This document shows positions 38,326 to 46,497 of a stretch of DNA of 64,000 nt, piece after piece. Each line of letters opens with the position of its first letter. Position 1 is the stretch's first letter. Made by a program: the position numbers and the translations under genes. The stretch is from Microbacterium sp. MYb45 (lineage in GTDB: Bacteria > Actinomycetota > Actinomycetes > Actinomycetales > Microbacteriaceae): assembly GCF_002979655.1 (NCBI RefSeq), contig NZ_PCPG01000002.1, forward strand, positions 62,001-126,000. The letters run 5' to 3'. The notes below the pieces were generated by a model. That model was not told the origin of the DNA. It made no database searches and saw only the letters and a list, made by a program, of their open reading frames with translations.

Positions 38326-38829
38326 TCACTCCTCGTCTTCTTCGCGCTCCCAGGGCCAGCGCGGATGCGCGGCACGAGTGCGACGGAGGGCGATGCCACC
38401 CCAGCCGGCTATCAGCCCCGCGACCACCAGCACCGCACTCGCACCACCGCGGACCAGATCCCCCGCCACCGCAGTCGCGATCACGAAGTCGGACGAGCCG
38501 AGGACGACCGTGATCCACACCGCCGCGAGATGAGCCAGAGCTGCGAGGAGAGCGATCGCGATCGTCGCCACGAAGGAGGGATGGCCACGACGGAGCGTCG
38601 ACCACAGCATGAGCGCGAAGACCGCGACCGCCGCCAGCATCCCGACGGCGCCCGGTGCCTGCCCCAACCCTCGCACCGCGATGATGTCGGTATCGGTGGC
38701 CACACTCAGGGCCCCCAGGCCGAACACCGCGAGCGCGAAGAAGCCGATCGTCGCGAGCACCACGGCCAGGACAGCCGAAACCCCCGCGGACTCGGGCCCG
38801 CGGGGGTTCGGCGTGGTGGAGTTCGTGAT
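38326..38829 (-). CDS. Small multi-spanning membrane protein, start codon uncertain
   Basis: About 167 residues with four hydrophobic segments and an acidic end WEREEDEE. No family recognised. The frame has no ATG, GTG or TTG close to the upstream stop: at that stop the sequence reads TAATC where this genome usually has TAATG, so an ATC start at 38829 is possible. Otherwise the start is a GTG inside the first membrane helix (about 38760) or ATG 38928, which would overlap the upstream gene by 100 bp. It belongs with the following membrane protein as a pair. Confidence 0.6.
   Translation of the reverse strand: MTNSTTPNPRGPESAGVSAVLAVVLATIGFFALAVFGLGALSVATDTDIIAVRGLGQAPGAVGMLAAVAVFALMLWSTLRRGHPSFVATIAIALLAALAHLAAVWITVVLGSSDFVIATAVAGDLVRGGASAVLVVAGLIAGWGGIALRRTRAAHPRWPWEREEDEE
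38779..38808 (-). terminator. Hairpin between or within the two membrane-protein genes
   Basis: AACCCCCGCGG and CCGCGGGGGTT form a perfect 11-bp stem with an 8-nt loop, about 20 bases after the stop of the upstream membrane protein. It is either an intercistronic hairpin or lies in the first codons of the downstream gene, depending on the true start. Confidence 0.55.
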
Positions 38830-39872
38830 TACCTCGACAGCGTCGGACCGGCTTCGAGGGTGCGCTCGTACTCGCGCTGCGCCTCGGCGTTCAGTTCGGT
38901 CTTGCGAGCGCCGCTGCGCGACACCCATGCGCCGAACCAGATGGTCAGTTCGCGCGCGAACACGAATGCGGCGATGGCGAGCGGGGCGAGCAGCTGCTCG
39001 CCGACGAGGTCGAGGCCCTGAGACGACGTGAGCTTCCAGAACGGCGCCTCGAACAGCTGTCCGAGGATGTGGCCCGCATAGGCGATGACGCCGACGATGA
39101 TGCCGAAGACCACCCAGAGGCCCCAGCGGCCGCGGTTGATGATCGCGCCGAGCAGCCAGAAGCCGAGGAAGAAGACGACGACCGGCGTCCAGTAGCCCCA
39201 GGTCATCAGCGGTGCCAGCGCGGCCTCACCGATGTTCTCGCCGTTCACCTCGCCGGCGATCGCGCCGAGACCCAGCGCCGTGCCGAGGTACAGCACGGCG
39301 AAAACGAGGGTCGCGAGTAGGCCGATGAGGCCGGCGGTGCCGCGGTTGCCGCGGTCGCGGGGCGGCTCGGGAGCCTGCACGAAGATGGGTTGAGGCTGCG
39401 CTGCCGCGGCGACACCTGTCGCACCGATCAGCGGCTCCGACGGCACGATGCGTGTCTCGGTGTCGTCACCGTACTGGGCGTAGGCGGCACCGGCCAGGCC
39501 GGACTGCTCGTGCCCGAACGGCACGGGCTCGCCCACGATCGGCTCCGGGTAGAAGGATTCGGTCTCCGCGTCGGCCTCCGCCCGGACGTCGCGCGCGGTC
39601 TCGCGCGACTCGACGATGGGTGCCGGAGTGACGGCGGGAGGCGGGGACGCGAACGTTCCGGGGTGGTCGCGCTCCGCGGCTTCGAACGCGGCGAGATCGG
39701 GGTCGACGATCTTCTCGTCGACGGCGTCTGCCGGTTTGTGGTCCGGCGCATCGGCGGAACCGGGGACATCCGCACCCGCCGCGGCGGCGGCGTCGAGACC
39801 GGCGTTCGCGCTGCCGACGACGTCGTCGACGTCAGTCGGCTTCTCGGGCTGGGGAGCGTCGGGGTCACTCAT
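38829..39872 (-). CDS. Membrane protein with long acidic N-terminal region
   Basis: 347 residues. The first 170 or so are disordered, acidic and Pro/Ala-rich; then come about four membrane helices (LIGLLATLVFAVLYLGTALG and later segments) and a short charged cytoplasmic tail. The C-terminus resembles small actinobacterial membrane proteins without assigned function. ATG 39872. It may form an operon with the small membrane protein downstream. Confidence 0.7.
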   Translation of the reverse strand: MSDPDAPQPEKPTDVDDVVGSANAGLDAAAAAGADVPGSADAPDHKPADAVDEKIVDPDLAAFEAAERDHPGTFASPPPAVTPAPIVESRETARDVRAEADAETESFYPEPIVGEPVPFGHEQSGLAGAAYAQYGDDTETRIVPSEPLIGATGVAAAAQPQPIFVQAPEPPRDRGNRGTAGLIGLLATLVFAVLYLGTALGLGAIAGEVNGENIGEAALAPLMTWGYWTPVVVFFLGFWLLGAIINRGRWGLWVVFGIIVGVIAYAGHILGQLFEAPFWKLTSSQGLDLVGEQLLAPLAIAAFVFARELTIWFGAWVSRSGARKTELNAEAQREYERTLEAGPTLSR

Positions 39873-39986
39873 GGGGTGCGCCTCTCATCGGATATGTGCA
39901 TTGTGAGGGTACCGCCGGGCCGACGGCCGTCGACGCAGGCGTGCCGACGTGTCGGGATACACGCGTCGGCGTCCCCTCGCGAGCCG

Positions 39987-40139
39987 TCAGGGAAGGGCGT
40001 TGCGGAGCGCGGTTCCCGCGAACTCCGCGAGAGTCGGAAGGATCGGGAGGGACAGCCAGACGAGCGCCCCGATGATTCCGGCGCACACGATGCCGGCGAA
40101 CCAGCTCATCGCCAGATTGCGCCCCGCCACCCGTGCCAT
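39987..40139 (-). CDS. Short single-pass membrane protein
   Basis: 50 residues, start ATG 40139, one hydrophobic helix (AMSWFAGIVCAGIIGALVWL). No family recognised. Composition and frame are consistent with coding, but no strong ribosome site is visible. It stands between larger membrane-protein genes. Confidence 0.5.
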   Translation of the reverse strand: MARVAGRNLAMSWFAGIVCAGIIGALVWLSLPILPTLAEFAGTALRNALP

Positions 40140-40215
40140 GTCTCCACGGTATGGCCCGACCGGGATACTGGCCGGGCGCAACGCCGAGCATGCACGCGGT
40201 GTGGCGGGGCGTGAC

Positions 40216-40869
40216 TCAGCGAGCGACGCGCCCCCGGAGCCGCCAGAGCAGCCAGAGACCCGACGCCGGGATGAGGAGGAACCCGAGGAGAAGGAGGACG
40301 TGCCAGGCACTGAAGCCGGGCAGCAGCGGGTTGTTCACGGCCTCATCGGCAGGGGTGCCGGTGCCGGACGAGCTGCCGGTCGAGCTGAACTCCACGAAGC
40401 TCATGAACTGCACCAGGAACAACGAGACCGCGCCGAAGACGAACGGCACGATGATCGCGACGACCTTCTCCCACGTCTTCCAGAGGGTGCTGATGGTGAC
40501 GAGTACCGCGCCGACGAACCAGCCGAGCACCGGGACGAGGAAACCGCCGAAGCTCAGCGTCAGCGCGGCAGCGATCGCGAAACCGCGCGTCGAGGTCGCC
40601 GGCGGTCGGGGCGCGGGCGGGGCCGCGACCGGCGCAGCGACCACGATCGCGGGGTTCGCCGGCACCTCGTCCTGCGCCTCCCTCGCGATGGCCACCGGAT
40701 CACCGAGCCGAGCGATCCGCGCGGCGGTATCCGCGGCGTCGAGGCCCTGCAGCTCTTCGACGATGCCGCCACGGATGTCCGACGCGACGCCGTGCGGGAG
40801 CCCGCGCATCGCCTCGTCGAGCCGGGCGAGATACTCCTCGCGCAGTGTGTCTGCTGTCGTCTCTGTCAT
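40216..40869 (-). CDS. HAAS/DUF1700-like membrane protein controlled by PadR
   Basis: 217 residues. An N-terminal helical domain (EEYLARLDEAMRGLPHGVASDI) matches the HAAS (DUF1700) type of domain that often follows PadR genes; three to four membrane helices follow and an Arg-rich end. Such two-gene modules sense envelope stress or regulate membrane proteins, but the role is not established. ATG 40869 overlaps the padR stop by 4 bp. Confidence 0.78.
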   Translation of the reverse strand: MTETTADTLREEYLARLDEAMRGLPHGVASDIRGGIVEELQGLDAADTAARIARLGDPVAIAREAQDEVPANPAIVVAAPVAAPPAPRPPATSTRGFAIAAALTLSFGGFLVPVLGWFVGAVLVTISTLWKTWEKVVAIIVPFVFGAVSLFLVQFMSFVEFSSTGSSSGTGTPADEAVNNPLLPGFSAWHVLLLLGFLLIPASGLWLLWRLRGRVAR

Positions 40870-41198
40870 GGTCGTCCCTCTCCGACGATGCCCGTCACGA
40901 CACGGGCGAACGGGGTCCACTGCACTCGGAAGCGCTCGAGCTGCTCGGTACCCGACTCGGTGAGCCGGTAGTACTTGCGCACGGGCCCGCTCTCCGACGG
41001 CAGGTCGAACGTGCTGACCCAGCCGTTGTCCCGCAGCCGTCCCAGCAGCGGGTAGAGCGTGCCGATGCTGGCGATCAGTCCGGCGCCGGTGAGTGCATCG
41101 GCCAGCTGCCAGCCGTACATCGGCTCACGCGCGAGGAGTCCGAGCACGCAGTACTCGACCACCCCTTTGCGCATCTGCGATCCGACGTCAGCTGTCAT
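40866..41198 (-). CDS. PadR-family transcriptional regulator
   Basis: 110 residues. A winged helix with the family pattern VLGLLAREPMYGWQLADAL and GTLYPLLGRLRDNGWV, then YRLTESG. The ATG at 41198 lies inside a perfect 14-bp palindrome, so the protein probably represses its own gene and the coupled membrane gene. A TTG three codons upstream is an alternative start. Confidence 0.88.
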   Translation of the reverse strand: MTADVGSQMRKGVVEYCVLGLLAREPMYGWQLADALTGAGLIASIGTLYPLLGRLRDNGWVSTFDLPSESGPVRKYYRLTESGTEQLERFRVQWTPFARVVTGIVGEGRP

Positions 41199-41206
41199 GC
41201 ATGACA
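41193..41206. promoter_or_regulatory. PadR operator candidate overlapping the padR start codon
   Basis: TGTCATGCATGACA is a perfect 14-bp palindrome covering the ATG; AGCT occurs just outside both arms. PadR proteins bind dyads of this size and often autoregulate. Confidence 0.6.
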
Positions 41207-41267
41207 AGCTACCATGCCATGCACGCTACCGGCGACGCCGGCCCCCGCGGGTGAACCCCACCGAGGG

Positions 41268-42206
41268 TCAGCCCTTCGTCGCCCCCGCGGTGAGACCGCC
41301 GACGATGTACTTCTGCAGGAAGAGGAACAGGATCATCACCGGGATGGCGGCCATCACCGCGCCGGCCGAGAATGCCGACCAGTCCGCGTAGCGCGGATTC
41401 GCCACGAGCTTGGTGAGTCCGACGACGAGCGTCTGCTGCTCCACGTCGACGAGCATCACGCTCGCGATCACGTACTCGTTGACCGTGCCGATGAAGGAGA
41501 GGAGTCCGACGACGGCGAGGATGGGCGCGACCAGGCGCAGGATGATGGTGAAGAAGATGCGCGCGTGACCGGCGCCGTCGATGCGGGCGGCCTCGTCGAT
41601 CTCCTTCGGGATCGTGTTGAAGAACCCATACATCAAGTACGTGTTCACGCCGAGCGCTCCCCCGAGGTACACCAGGATCAGGCCGGTGTGGGTGTTCAGC
41701 CCGATGGCGGGGAACCAGTCCCCCAGGGTCGACATGAGCAGGAAGATCGCGACCACGGCGAGCAGCTGCGGGAACATCTGCACGACCACGATCGTGACGA
41801 GCCCGACACGGCGCCCGGCGAAGCGCATGCGCGAGAACGCATATGCCGCGCAGGCGCCGATGAAGACCGTGACCGCCCCGGTCACGACGGCGATCAGCAG
41901 AGTGTTGAGGAACCACGTGCCGTACGGGTTCTGCGGGTCGCTCAGGATGCGCACGTAGCTGTCGATCCCGATCGCGGAGAACAGCTGGTTCGATCCGGTC
42001 AGCGTCCCCTTCGGATTCAGCGACGCCGACACGACGTATAGAAGGGGGAACAGGGCGAAGGCGCTCACGACGATCGCGACGAGGTGTCGCCATCCGGTAT
42101 CGGCGAACCAGGCGCCGAAGCTGCGGCGACGCGGGCCGGGTGTGCGCTCATCGGTCTTCGAGGCGGTGGTGGCGGCGGTGGCGGCGGCAGGGCTGGCGGT
42201 GCTCAT
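41268..42206 (-). CDS. Maltose-type ABC transporter permease (MalG-like)
   Basis: 312 residues with a Ser/Thr/Ala-rich N-terminus and six membrane helices. The coupling motif KEIDEAARIDGAG (EAA loop) is clear and the C-terminal ALFLFLQKYIVGGLTAGATKG-like end is typical of CUT1 sugar permeases. Probable substrate: maltose/maltodextrin or a related oligosaccharide. One base separates it from the MalF-like gene; no ATPase gene follows, so a shared MsiK-type ATPase must serve it. Confidence 0.88.
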   Translation of the reverse strand: MSTASPAAATAATTASKTDERTPGPRRRSFGAWFADTGWRHLVAIVVSAFALFPLLYVVSASLNPKGTLTGSNQLFSAIGIDSYVRILSDPQNPYGTWFLNTLLIAVVTGAVTVFIGACAAYAFSRMRFAGRRVGLVTIVVVQMFPQLLAVVAIFLLMSTLGDWFPAIGLNTHTGLILVYLGGALGVNTYLMYGFFNTIPKEIDEAARIDGAGHARIFFTIILRLVAPILAVVGLLSFIGTVNEYVIASVMLVDVEQQTLVVGLTKLVANPRYADWSAFSAGAVMAAIPVMILFLFLQKYIVGGLTAGATKG

Positions 42207-42207
42207 G

Positions 42208-43812
42208 TCAGTTCAGCTCCTCGAGGGCCTTGGTCTTGCGGAAGCTGATGATCGAGATCGTCGCGACCACGATGAAGATCAGGATGGTGAATGCCGAAGC
42301 CAGTCCGTAGTCGCGGGTCTGCCCGGTGAACGCCACCTTGTAGACCATCGAGATCAGGATGTCGGTGTGCCCGACCGGGATCGACACGTCGCTGAAGCGG
42401 GGTCCGCCCTTGGTGAGCATGTAGATCAGGTTGAAGTTGTTGAAGTTGAACGCGAAGGACGAGATCAGCAGTGGCGCGACCGTGACGAGCAGCAGCGGCA
42501 GTTTGATGCGGCGGAAGACCTGCCACGGGTTCGCGCCGTCCATGACGGCGGCCTCGTTCACGTCCTCCGGGATGCCCTGAAGGGCGCCCATGCAGACGAG
42601 GAACATGTAGGGGAATCCGAGCCACAGGTTCACCAGCAGCACCGACACCTTGGCCAGCGTCGGATCCGTGAGCCACGGGATGTCCGCTCCCCCGAAGATG
42701 ACCTGGTTGATGAAGCCGAAGCTCTCGTTCATCATGCCGGCCCAGACGAGCGCCGACAGGAACGCAGGGAACGCGTACGGGAGGATCAGGATGATCCGGT
42801 ACCCGTTGCGGAACCGCATCCGGGTGTTGTTGAAGACCAGCGCGAGCAGGAGCCCGAGGAAGAACGTCGTGGCGACCGAGATCAACGCGAACGCGAAGGT
42901 CCACAGCGTCACGGCGATGAGCGGTCCGCGGATCGAGGAGTCGGTGACCGCGCGCACGAAGTTGTCGAAGCCGACGGTGGTCTGCCATCCCGGGAGCAGC
43001 TGCTCGCCGTCATCGGCGGTGAAGGCTCCCTCGCCGGTGTCGGAGTAGACCGTGCCGGTGGTGGTGTCGGTGATGGTGTCGGCGGCCGCGTCGTACTCGA
43101 GCGTCGAGACGTACAGATACCCCTTCTGGCCGTCCGGAGCCCGCAGGGCGCCGTCATTGGGGTCATCGCTGAAGGGAACCGACAGCTTCTCGAGCTCTTC
43201 GGAGAGCGTGAACACGGTGGCCAGCGGGAGCGTCGTCCAGCCGTCGACCGCGACGGCCTGTCCGCCCTCGAACTGCGCGTCCACCTCTTCGAGCGGCTGC
43301 TCGGCCGTGCCGAGAAGCGCGTCGCCGGAGTCCGGGTCGGTGACCAGGAGACCATAGGTGCCGAACTGTTCGACGACCGTGACCGGATAGGTGGGAGAGT
43401 CCTCGACCCGCTCCTGCGCCGACGCGAGGAGCGAGGAGATGGCCTGGTCTTTCGTGCCGTTGTGCCCGGTGCCGTAGTTCGTGAAACCGATGTAGCCGGT
43501 GTAGAGCAGGGTGAACACCTGGAACAGGATCAGGAAGATGATGCCCGGCGTGAGGTACTTCGCCGCGATGCGCTTGCGGGAGAAGTAGATGTAGTTGACG
43601 AAGACGGCCACCACGACGACGATGCCGAGGATCAGCCATTCCTGGTGGGCGAAGAGCACGAACGCCGCGTACAGCGCGATCGCGTCGACGACGGCCAGCA
43701 GGAGGATCTTCAGCAGCATCCAGCCGATCGGGCCGGACGCGGCCTCGGCGATCTTCGCGGCCTGTCGCTGGCGTCGGGTCGGAGGAGCAGTGCGCTCGTC
43801 GATGTCTGTCAT
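42208..43812 (-). CDS. Maltose-type ABC transporter permease (MalF-like)
   Basis: 534 residues. Three N-terminal helices are followed by a large extracytoplasmic domain (about residues 110-285), like the P2 loop of E. coli MalF, then the core permease with the EAA motif EDVNEAAVMDGAN. The long periplasmic-type loop favours a true maltose/maltodextrin system, where the loop holds the binding protein. Start ATG 43812. Confidence 0.88.
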   Translation of the reverse strand: MTDIDERTAPPTRRQRQAAKIAEAASGPIGWMLLKILLLAVVDAIALYAAFVLFAHQEWLILGIVVVVAVFVNYIYFSRKRIAAKYLTPGIIFLILFQVFTLLYTGYIGFTNYGTGHNGTKDQAISSLLASAQERVEDSPTYPVTVVEQFGTYGLLVTDPDSGDALLGTAEQPLEEVDAQFEGGQAVAVDGWTTLPLATVFTLSEELEKLSVPFSDDPNDGALRAPDGQKGYLYVSTLEYDAAADTITDTTTGTVYSDTGEGAFTADDGEQLLPGWQTTVGFDNFVRAVTDSSIRGPLIAVTLWTFAFALISVATTFFLGLLLALVFNNTRMRFRNGYRIILILPYAFPAFLSALVWAGMMNESFGFINQVIFGGADIPWLTDPTLAKVSVLLVNLWLGFPYMFLVCMGALQGIPEDVNEAAVMDGANPWQVFRRIKLPLLLVTVAPLLISSFAFNFNNFNLIYMLTKGGPRFSDVSIPVGHTDILISMVYKVAFTGQTRDYGLASAFTILIFIVVATISIISFRKTKALEELN

Positions 43813-43829
43813 GTCGTCCTCGTCATGAT

Positions 43830-43865
43830 CCTGCCGGGGCGGACCGGAGCGTCCACCCCGGCAGG
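43830..43865 (-). terminator. Intercistronic hairpin after the sugar-binding protein gene
   Basis: CCTGCCGGGG and CCCCGGCAGG form a perfect 10-bp stem with an inner GGAC/GTCC stem, 14 bases after the binding-protein stop. Such stems commonly keep binding-protein mRNA in excess over permease mRNA. Confidence 0.7.
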
Positions 43866-43879
43866 GCCAGTGGGTGCTG

Positions 43880-45088
43880 TTACTTGATCGCGGCGGTCAC
43901 GTCGTCGACGAGCTTCTGCCACGTCGTCTTCGGGTCCGCGCCGTTGATGATCGCGGCCTCGGCCACGCCCCAGAACTCCCACACCGCGCCCATGGCCGGG
44001 ATGGCCGGCATCGGCACGGCGTCTTCGCCGACGGCCTGGAAGCCGGCGATGATCGGGTCGGACGCCGCGGTGTCGGCGGCTGCGGTGAGCGCCGGCAGGA
44101 TGTTGCCGGCCTTGAACAGCTCGAGCTGCACGTCTTCGGTGCCGATGTAGTTGACGAGGAAGTCGTTCGCGGCGACCTTGTTCTTCGACTCGGAACTGAC
44201 GAAGAAGCCCTTCACGCCGGCGAACGGCGAAGCGGTCTCACCGGTCGGGCTCGGAATCGGGTCGATCGCGACGTTGATGCCGGCGTCGGTTGCGGCGCCC
44301 ACGTTCCACGGACCGGTCAGCCAGAAGGCTGCCGTGCCGTCGAGGAACTGCTGCTTGGCGATCTCGCCGTCGACGTCGGTGTTCAGCACGCCTGCGGCGC
44401 CCTGCGCACCCAGCCAGTCGGCGAACGCGAAACCGCCCGCACTGCCGAGTTGCAGGTCGGTGGGGTCATAGCTCCCCGAGTCGTCGGTGCCGAAGACCGG
44501 AGCACCGAACGCGGTCTGGAACGGGTACAGGTGGTACGGGTTGCCCTCGGTGCCCTGCTCGACGACGAAGGTGCCCTTCGAGACCATGTCGTCGAAGCTG
44601 GTGGCTGCAGCCGGGACGAGGTCGGCGTTGCGCAGCACCGCGATGTTCTCGACTGCGTACGGCAGCATGTAGACGGTGCCCTCGTACGTTGCGGCCTGCA
44701 GCGCGACGGGAAGGTAGTCCTCCGAGCTGTCGCCGAGTTCGATCGGCGCGACGACGCCGTTGGTGGAGAGCTCCCCCAGCCAGTCGTGCGCGCCCATGAC
44801 GACATCGGGGCCCTTACCGGTCGGGACCTGCTGGATGAAGTCGTCCTTCATGTCGTCGACCGACTTGCCGACGAGCTCGACCTTGACGCCGGTCTTGTCC
44901 TCGTAGGAGTCCGCCGCGGTCTGCAGCGCGTCCACGCGCTCGGCGTCGACCCAGACGACCAGCTTGCCGCTGCCTTTGGAGTCGGAGGTGTCGTCGCCGC
45001 TGGTCCCTGCGGAGCAGCCGGCAAGCGTCAGAGTCGAAACGATGGCGATCGCGCCTGCGGCGGCGATGCCCCTCTTGTTCACCTTCAT
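43880..45088 (-). CDS. Maltose/oligosaccharide-binding lipoprotein (MalE-like)
   Basis: 402 residues. Lipobox LAGC with Cys25, Ser/Asp-rich linker, then the family 1 binding-protein fold (KLVVWVDAERVDAL, GPDVVMGAHDWLGEL, AAFWLTGPWNV, KGFFVSSESKNK). It captures the sugar outside the cell and delivers it to the MalF/MalG-like permeases encoded next. Expression is probably repressed by a LacI-family protein binding at 45128-45141, just past the -10 box. Confidence 0.9.
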   Translation of the reverse strand: MKVNKRGIAAAGAIAIVSTLTLAGCSAGTSGDDTSDSKGSGKLVVWVDAERVDALQTAADSYEDKTGVKVELVGKSVDDMKDDFIQQVPTGKGPDVVMGAHDWLGELSTNGVVAPIELGDSSEDYLPVALQAATYEGTVYMLPYAVENIAVLRNADLVPAAATSFDDMVSKGTFVVEQGTEGNPYHLYPFQTAFGAPVFGTDDSGSYDPTDLQLGSAGGFAFADWLGAQGAAGVLNTDVDGEIAKQQFLDGTAAFWLTGPWNVGAATDAGINVAIDPIPSPTGETASPFAGVKGFFVSSESKNKVAANDFLVNYIGTEDVQLELFKAGNILPALTAAADTAASDPIIAGFQAVGEDAVPMPAIPAMGAVWEFWGVAEAAIINGADPKTTWQKLVDDVTAAIK

Positions 45089-45127
45089 TGGTGTGTGCCT
45101 CTCTCGGTGCTGGTGGCCTGCACAGAC

Positions 45128-45141
45128 TGCAAGCGCTTACA
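45128..45141. promoter_or_regulatory. LacI-family operator 1 (malE promoter)
   Basis: TGCAAGCGCTTACA fits TGNAANCGNTTNCA exactly and lies immediately downstream of the predicted -10 box of the sugar transporter operon, a repressing position. Confidence 0.75.
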
Positions 45142-45170
45142 GTATGCATCGAACGCGGTGGCTTTTGCAA
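45141..45170 (-). promoter_or_regulatory. Promoter of the maltose-type transporter operon
   Basis: Minus strand TTGCAA and CATACT with an 18-bp spacer, about 55-80 bp upstream of the binding-protein ATG and abutting the LacI operator. Confidence 0.55.
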
Positions 45171-45224
45171 CGAAGATGAGCGTCGATACCAAGCCGTGAC
45201 CGGGATGAATGGAGGCAAGGCTTG

Positions 45225-45238
45225 TGAAAACGCTTCCA
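45225..45238. promoter_or_regulatory. LacI-family operator 2
   Basis: TGAAAACGCTTCCA also fits TGNAANCGNTTNCA. Its centre is 97 bp from operator 1 and it lies about 35 bp upstream of the divergent lipoprotein gene, so looping or dual control is possible. Confidence 0.65.
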
Positions 45239-45273
45239 TGGGACGCGAGACGGAGCGCTCGTAGACTGGGGCC

Positions 45274-45705
45274 ATGACGGATCGTTCCCTCCGCGTCGCG
45301 CGGACAGCGGCGAGTCTGCTGCTGACGTTGTCGGCGATCGCCCTGAGCGGGTGCACCGCGTTCGCCACGAACTACGCCGTGCTGGATCGCGACGCGGAGG
45401 CTGCGGACAGTGTGCCGGACGGGGTGGCTGAGCAGGACTCGGGCGACGTCGCTGACCTCTCGTCGGCGCGCTTGGTCGGTGAGCACTCCGGCAGCTCGAT
45501 CTGGCTGTTGCGGGGCGTCGAGCCGTCGACGGTCTGCGTACTCGCCTACCGCGACGAGGACGAGTGGGGCATGGGCTGCGGCGGGGAGCGGGGTCCGGTG
45601 GAGATGAGCGGACCGGCAGGCCACTTCATGACGGTGCCGGACGACTACCCGACTCCCGACGGAGCCACCAGGATCTCCGACAATGTCTACGCGCTCAGCC
45701 CCTGA
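45274..45705 (+). CDS. Hypothetical lipoprotein
   Basis: 143 residues. A signal peptide with lipobox LSGC (Cys27) is followed by an acidic domain with two cysteines (TVCVLAYR, MGCGGERG) that may form a disulfide. No family recognised. It is divergent from the sugar-binding protein and 13 bp upstream of the YajQ-like gene, so the two may be co-transcribed. Confidence 0.72.
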   Translation: MTDRSLRVARTAASLLLTLSAIALSGCTAFATNYAVLDRDAEAADSVPDGVAEQDSGDVADLSSARLVGEHSGSSIWLLRGVEPSTVCVLAYRDEDEWGMGCGGERGPVEMSGPAGHFMTVPDDYPTPDGATRISDNVYALSP

Positions 45706-45718
45706 GTAGGATGAAACC

Positions 45719-46207
45719 ATGGCTGACAGCTCATTTGACATCGTCTCGAAGGTGGATCACCAGGAGGCGGAGAACGCCCTGAACCAGGCCCGCAAGGAGA
45801 TCGAGCAGCGCTACGACTTCAAGGGCACCGGTGCGTCGATCGCCTGGAGCGGCGAGAGCATCCTCATCATCGCGAACACCGAGGAGCGGGCGAAGGCCGT
45901 GCTCGACGTGTTCCAGTCCAAGCTCATCAAGCGCGGCATCTCGCTGAAGAGCCTCGAGTCGGGCGACCCGTTCGCCAGCGGCAAGGAGTTCCGCATCGTC
46001 TCGACGCTCAAGGACGGCATCTCCTCGGAGAACGCGAAGAAGATCAACAAGATCATCCGCGACGAGGGCCCCAAGGGCGTGAAGAGCCAGATCCAGGGCG
46101 ACGAGCTGCGCGTGCAGTCCAAGAGCCGCGACGACCTGCAGTCGGTCATCGCGCTGCTGAAGGGCGCCGACCTCGATCTCGACCTGCAGTTCATCAATTA
46201 CCGCTAG
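45719..46207 (+). CDS. YajQ-family nucleotide-binding protein
   Basis: 162 residues, full length for the family ([21 protein letters not shown]...QFINYR). Some homologues bind cyclic di-GMP and act with transcription factors; others bind GTP/ATP or RNA. The role here is unproven. ATG 45719 with GTAGGATGA upstream, followed 20 bp after the stop by a strong terminator. Confidence 0.92.
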   Translation: MADSSFDIVSKVDHQEAENALNQARKEIEQRYDFKGTGASIAWSGESILIIANTEERAKAVLDVFQSKLIKRGISLKSLESGDPFASGKEFRIVSTLKDGISSENAKKINKIIRDEGPKGVKSQIQGDELRVQSKSRDDLQSVIALLKGADLDLDLQFINYR

Positions 46208-46227
46208 GCGAACCTCCCGCCTGTACG

Positions 46228-46270
46228 ACGAAAGGCCCCATTCGGCGAAAGACCGAGTGGGGCCTTTCGT
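46228..46270 (+). terminator. Intrinsic terminator of the YajQ-like gene
   Basis: ACGAAAGGCCCCATTCGG pairs with CCGAGTGGGGCCTTTCGT (18 bp, one G-U type mismatch) around a 7-nt loop. After it, about 225 bp to the GntR gene hold no gene; the only notable item is a short direct repeat TACCGGAATACCGG near 46321. Confidence 0.9.
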
Positions 46271-46497
46271 CTGCCCGCGGGCGCGACTTCGGTCTTCCGG
46301 AGCCGCGCAGTAGGATCGCATACCGGAATACCGGCCCGAGTGGCCAAGACTGGAGAGGTCGCCGACAGCCGTGTGCCCCCACACGCGTCGACAGGCGTAG
46401 ATCGTGTTGGAAACCGATGCGACCTCATGATGCGGTGGCCCACCCGGGGCGAATCATGGGGATGCTCGGGAAATGAAGGGCAACTGGGGGCAGGTCC

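Noticed and set aside
46315..46400. Sequence with a tRNA-like CCGAGTGGCCAAG string
   Set aside because: No acceptor stem, no T-loop GGTTCGA sequence and no plausible anticodon stem, so not a tRNA.
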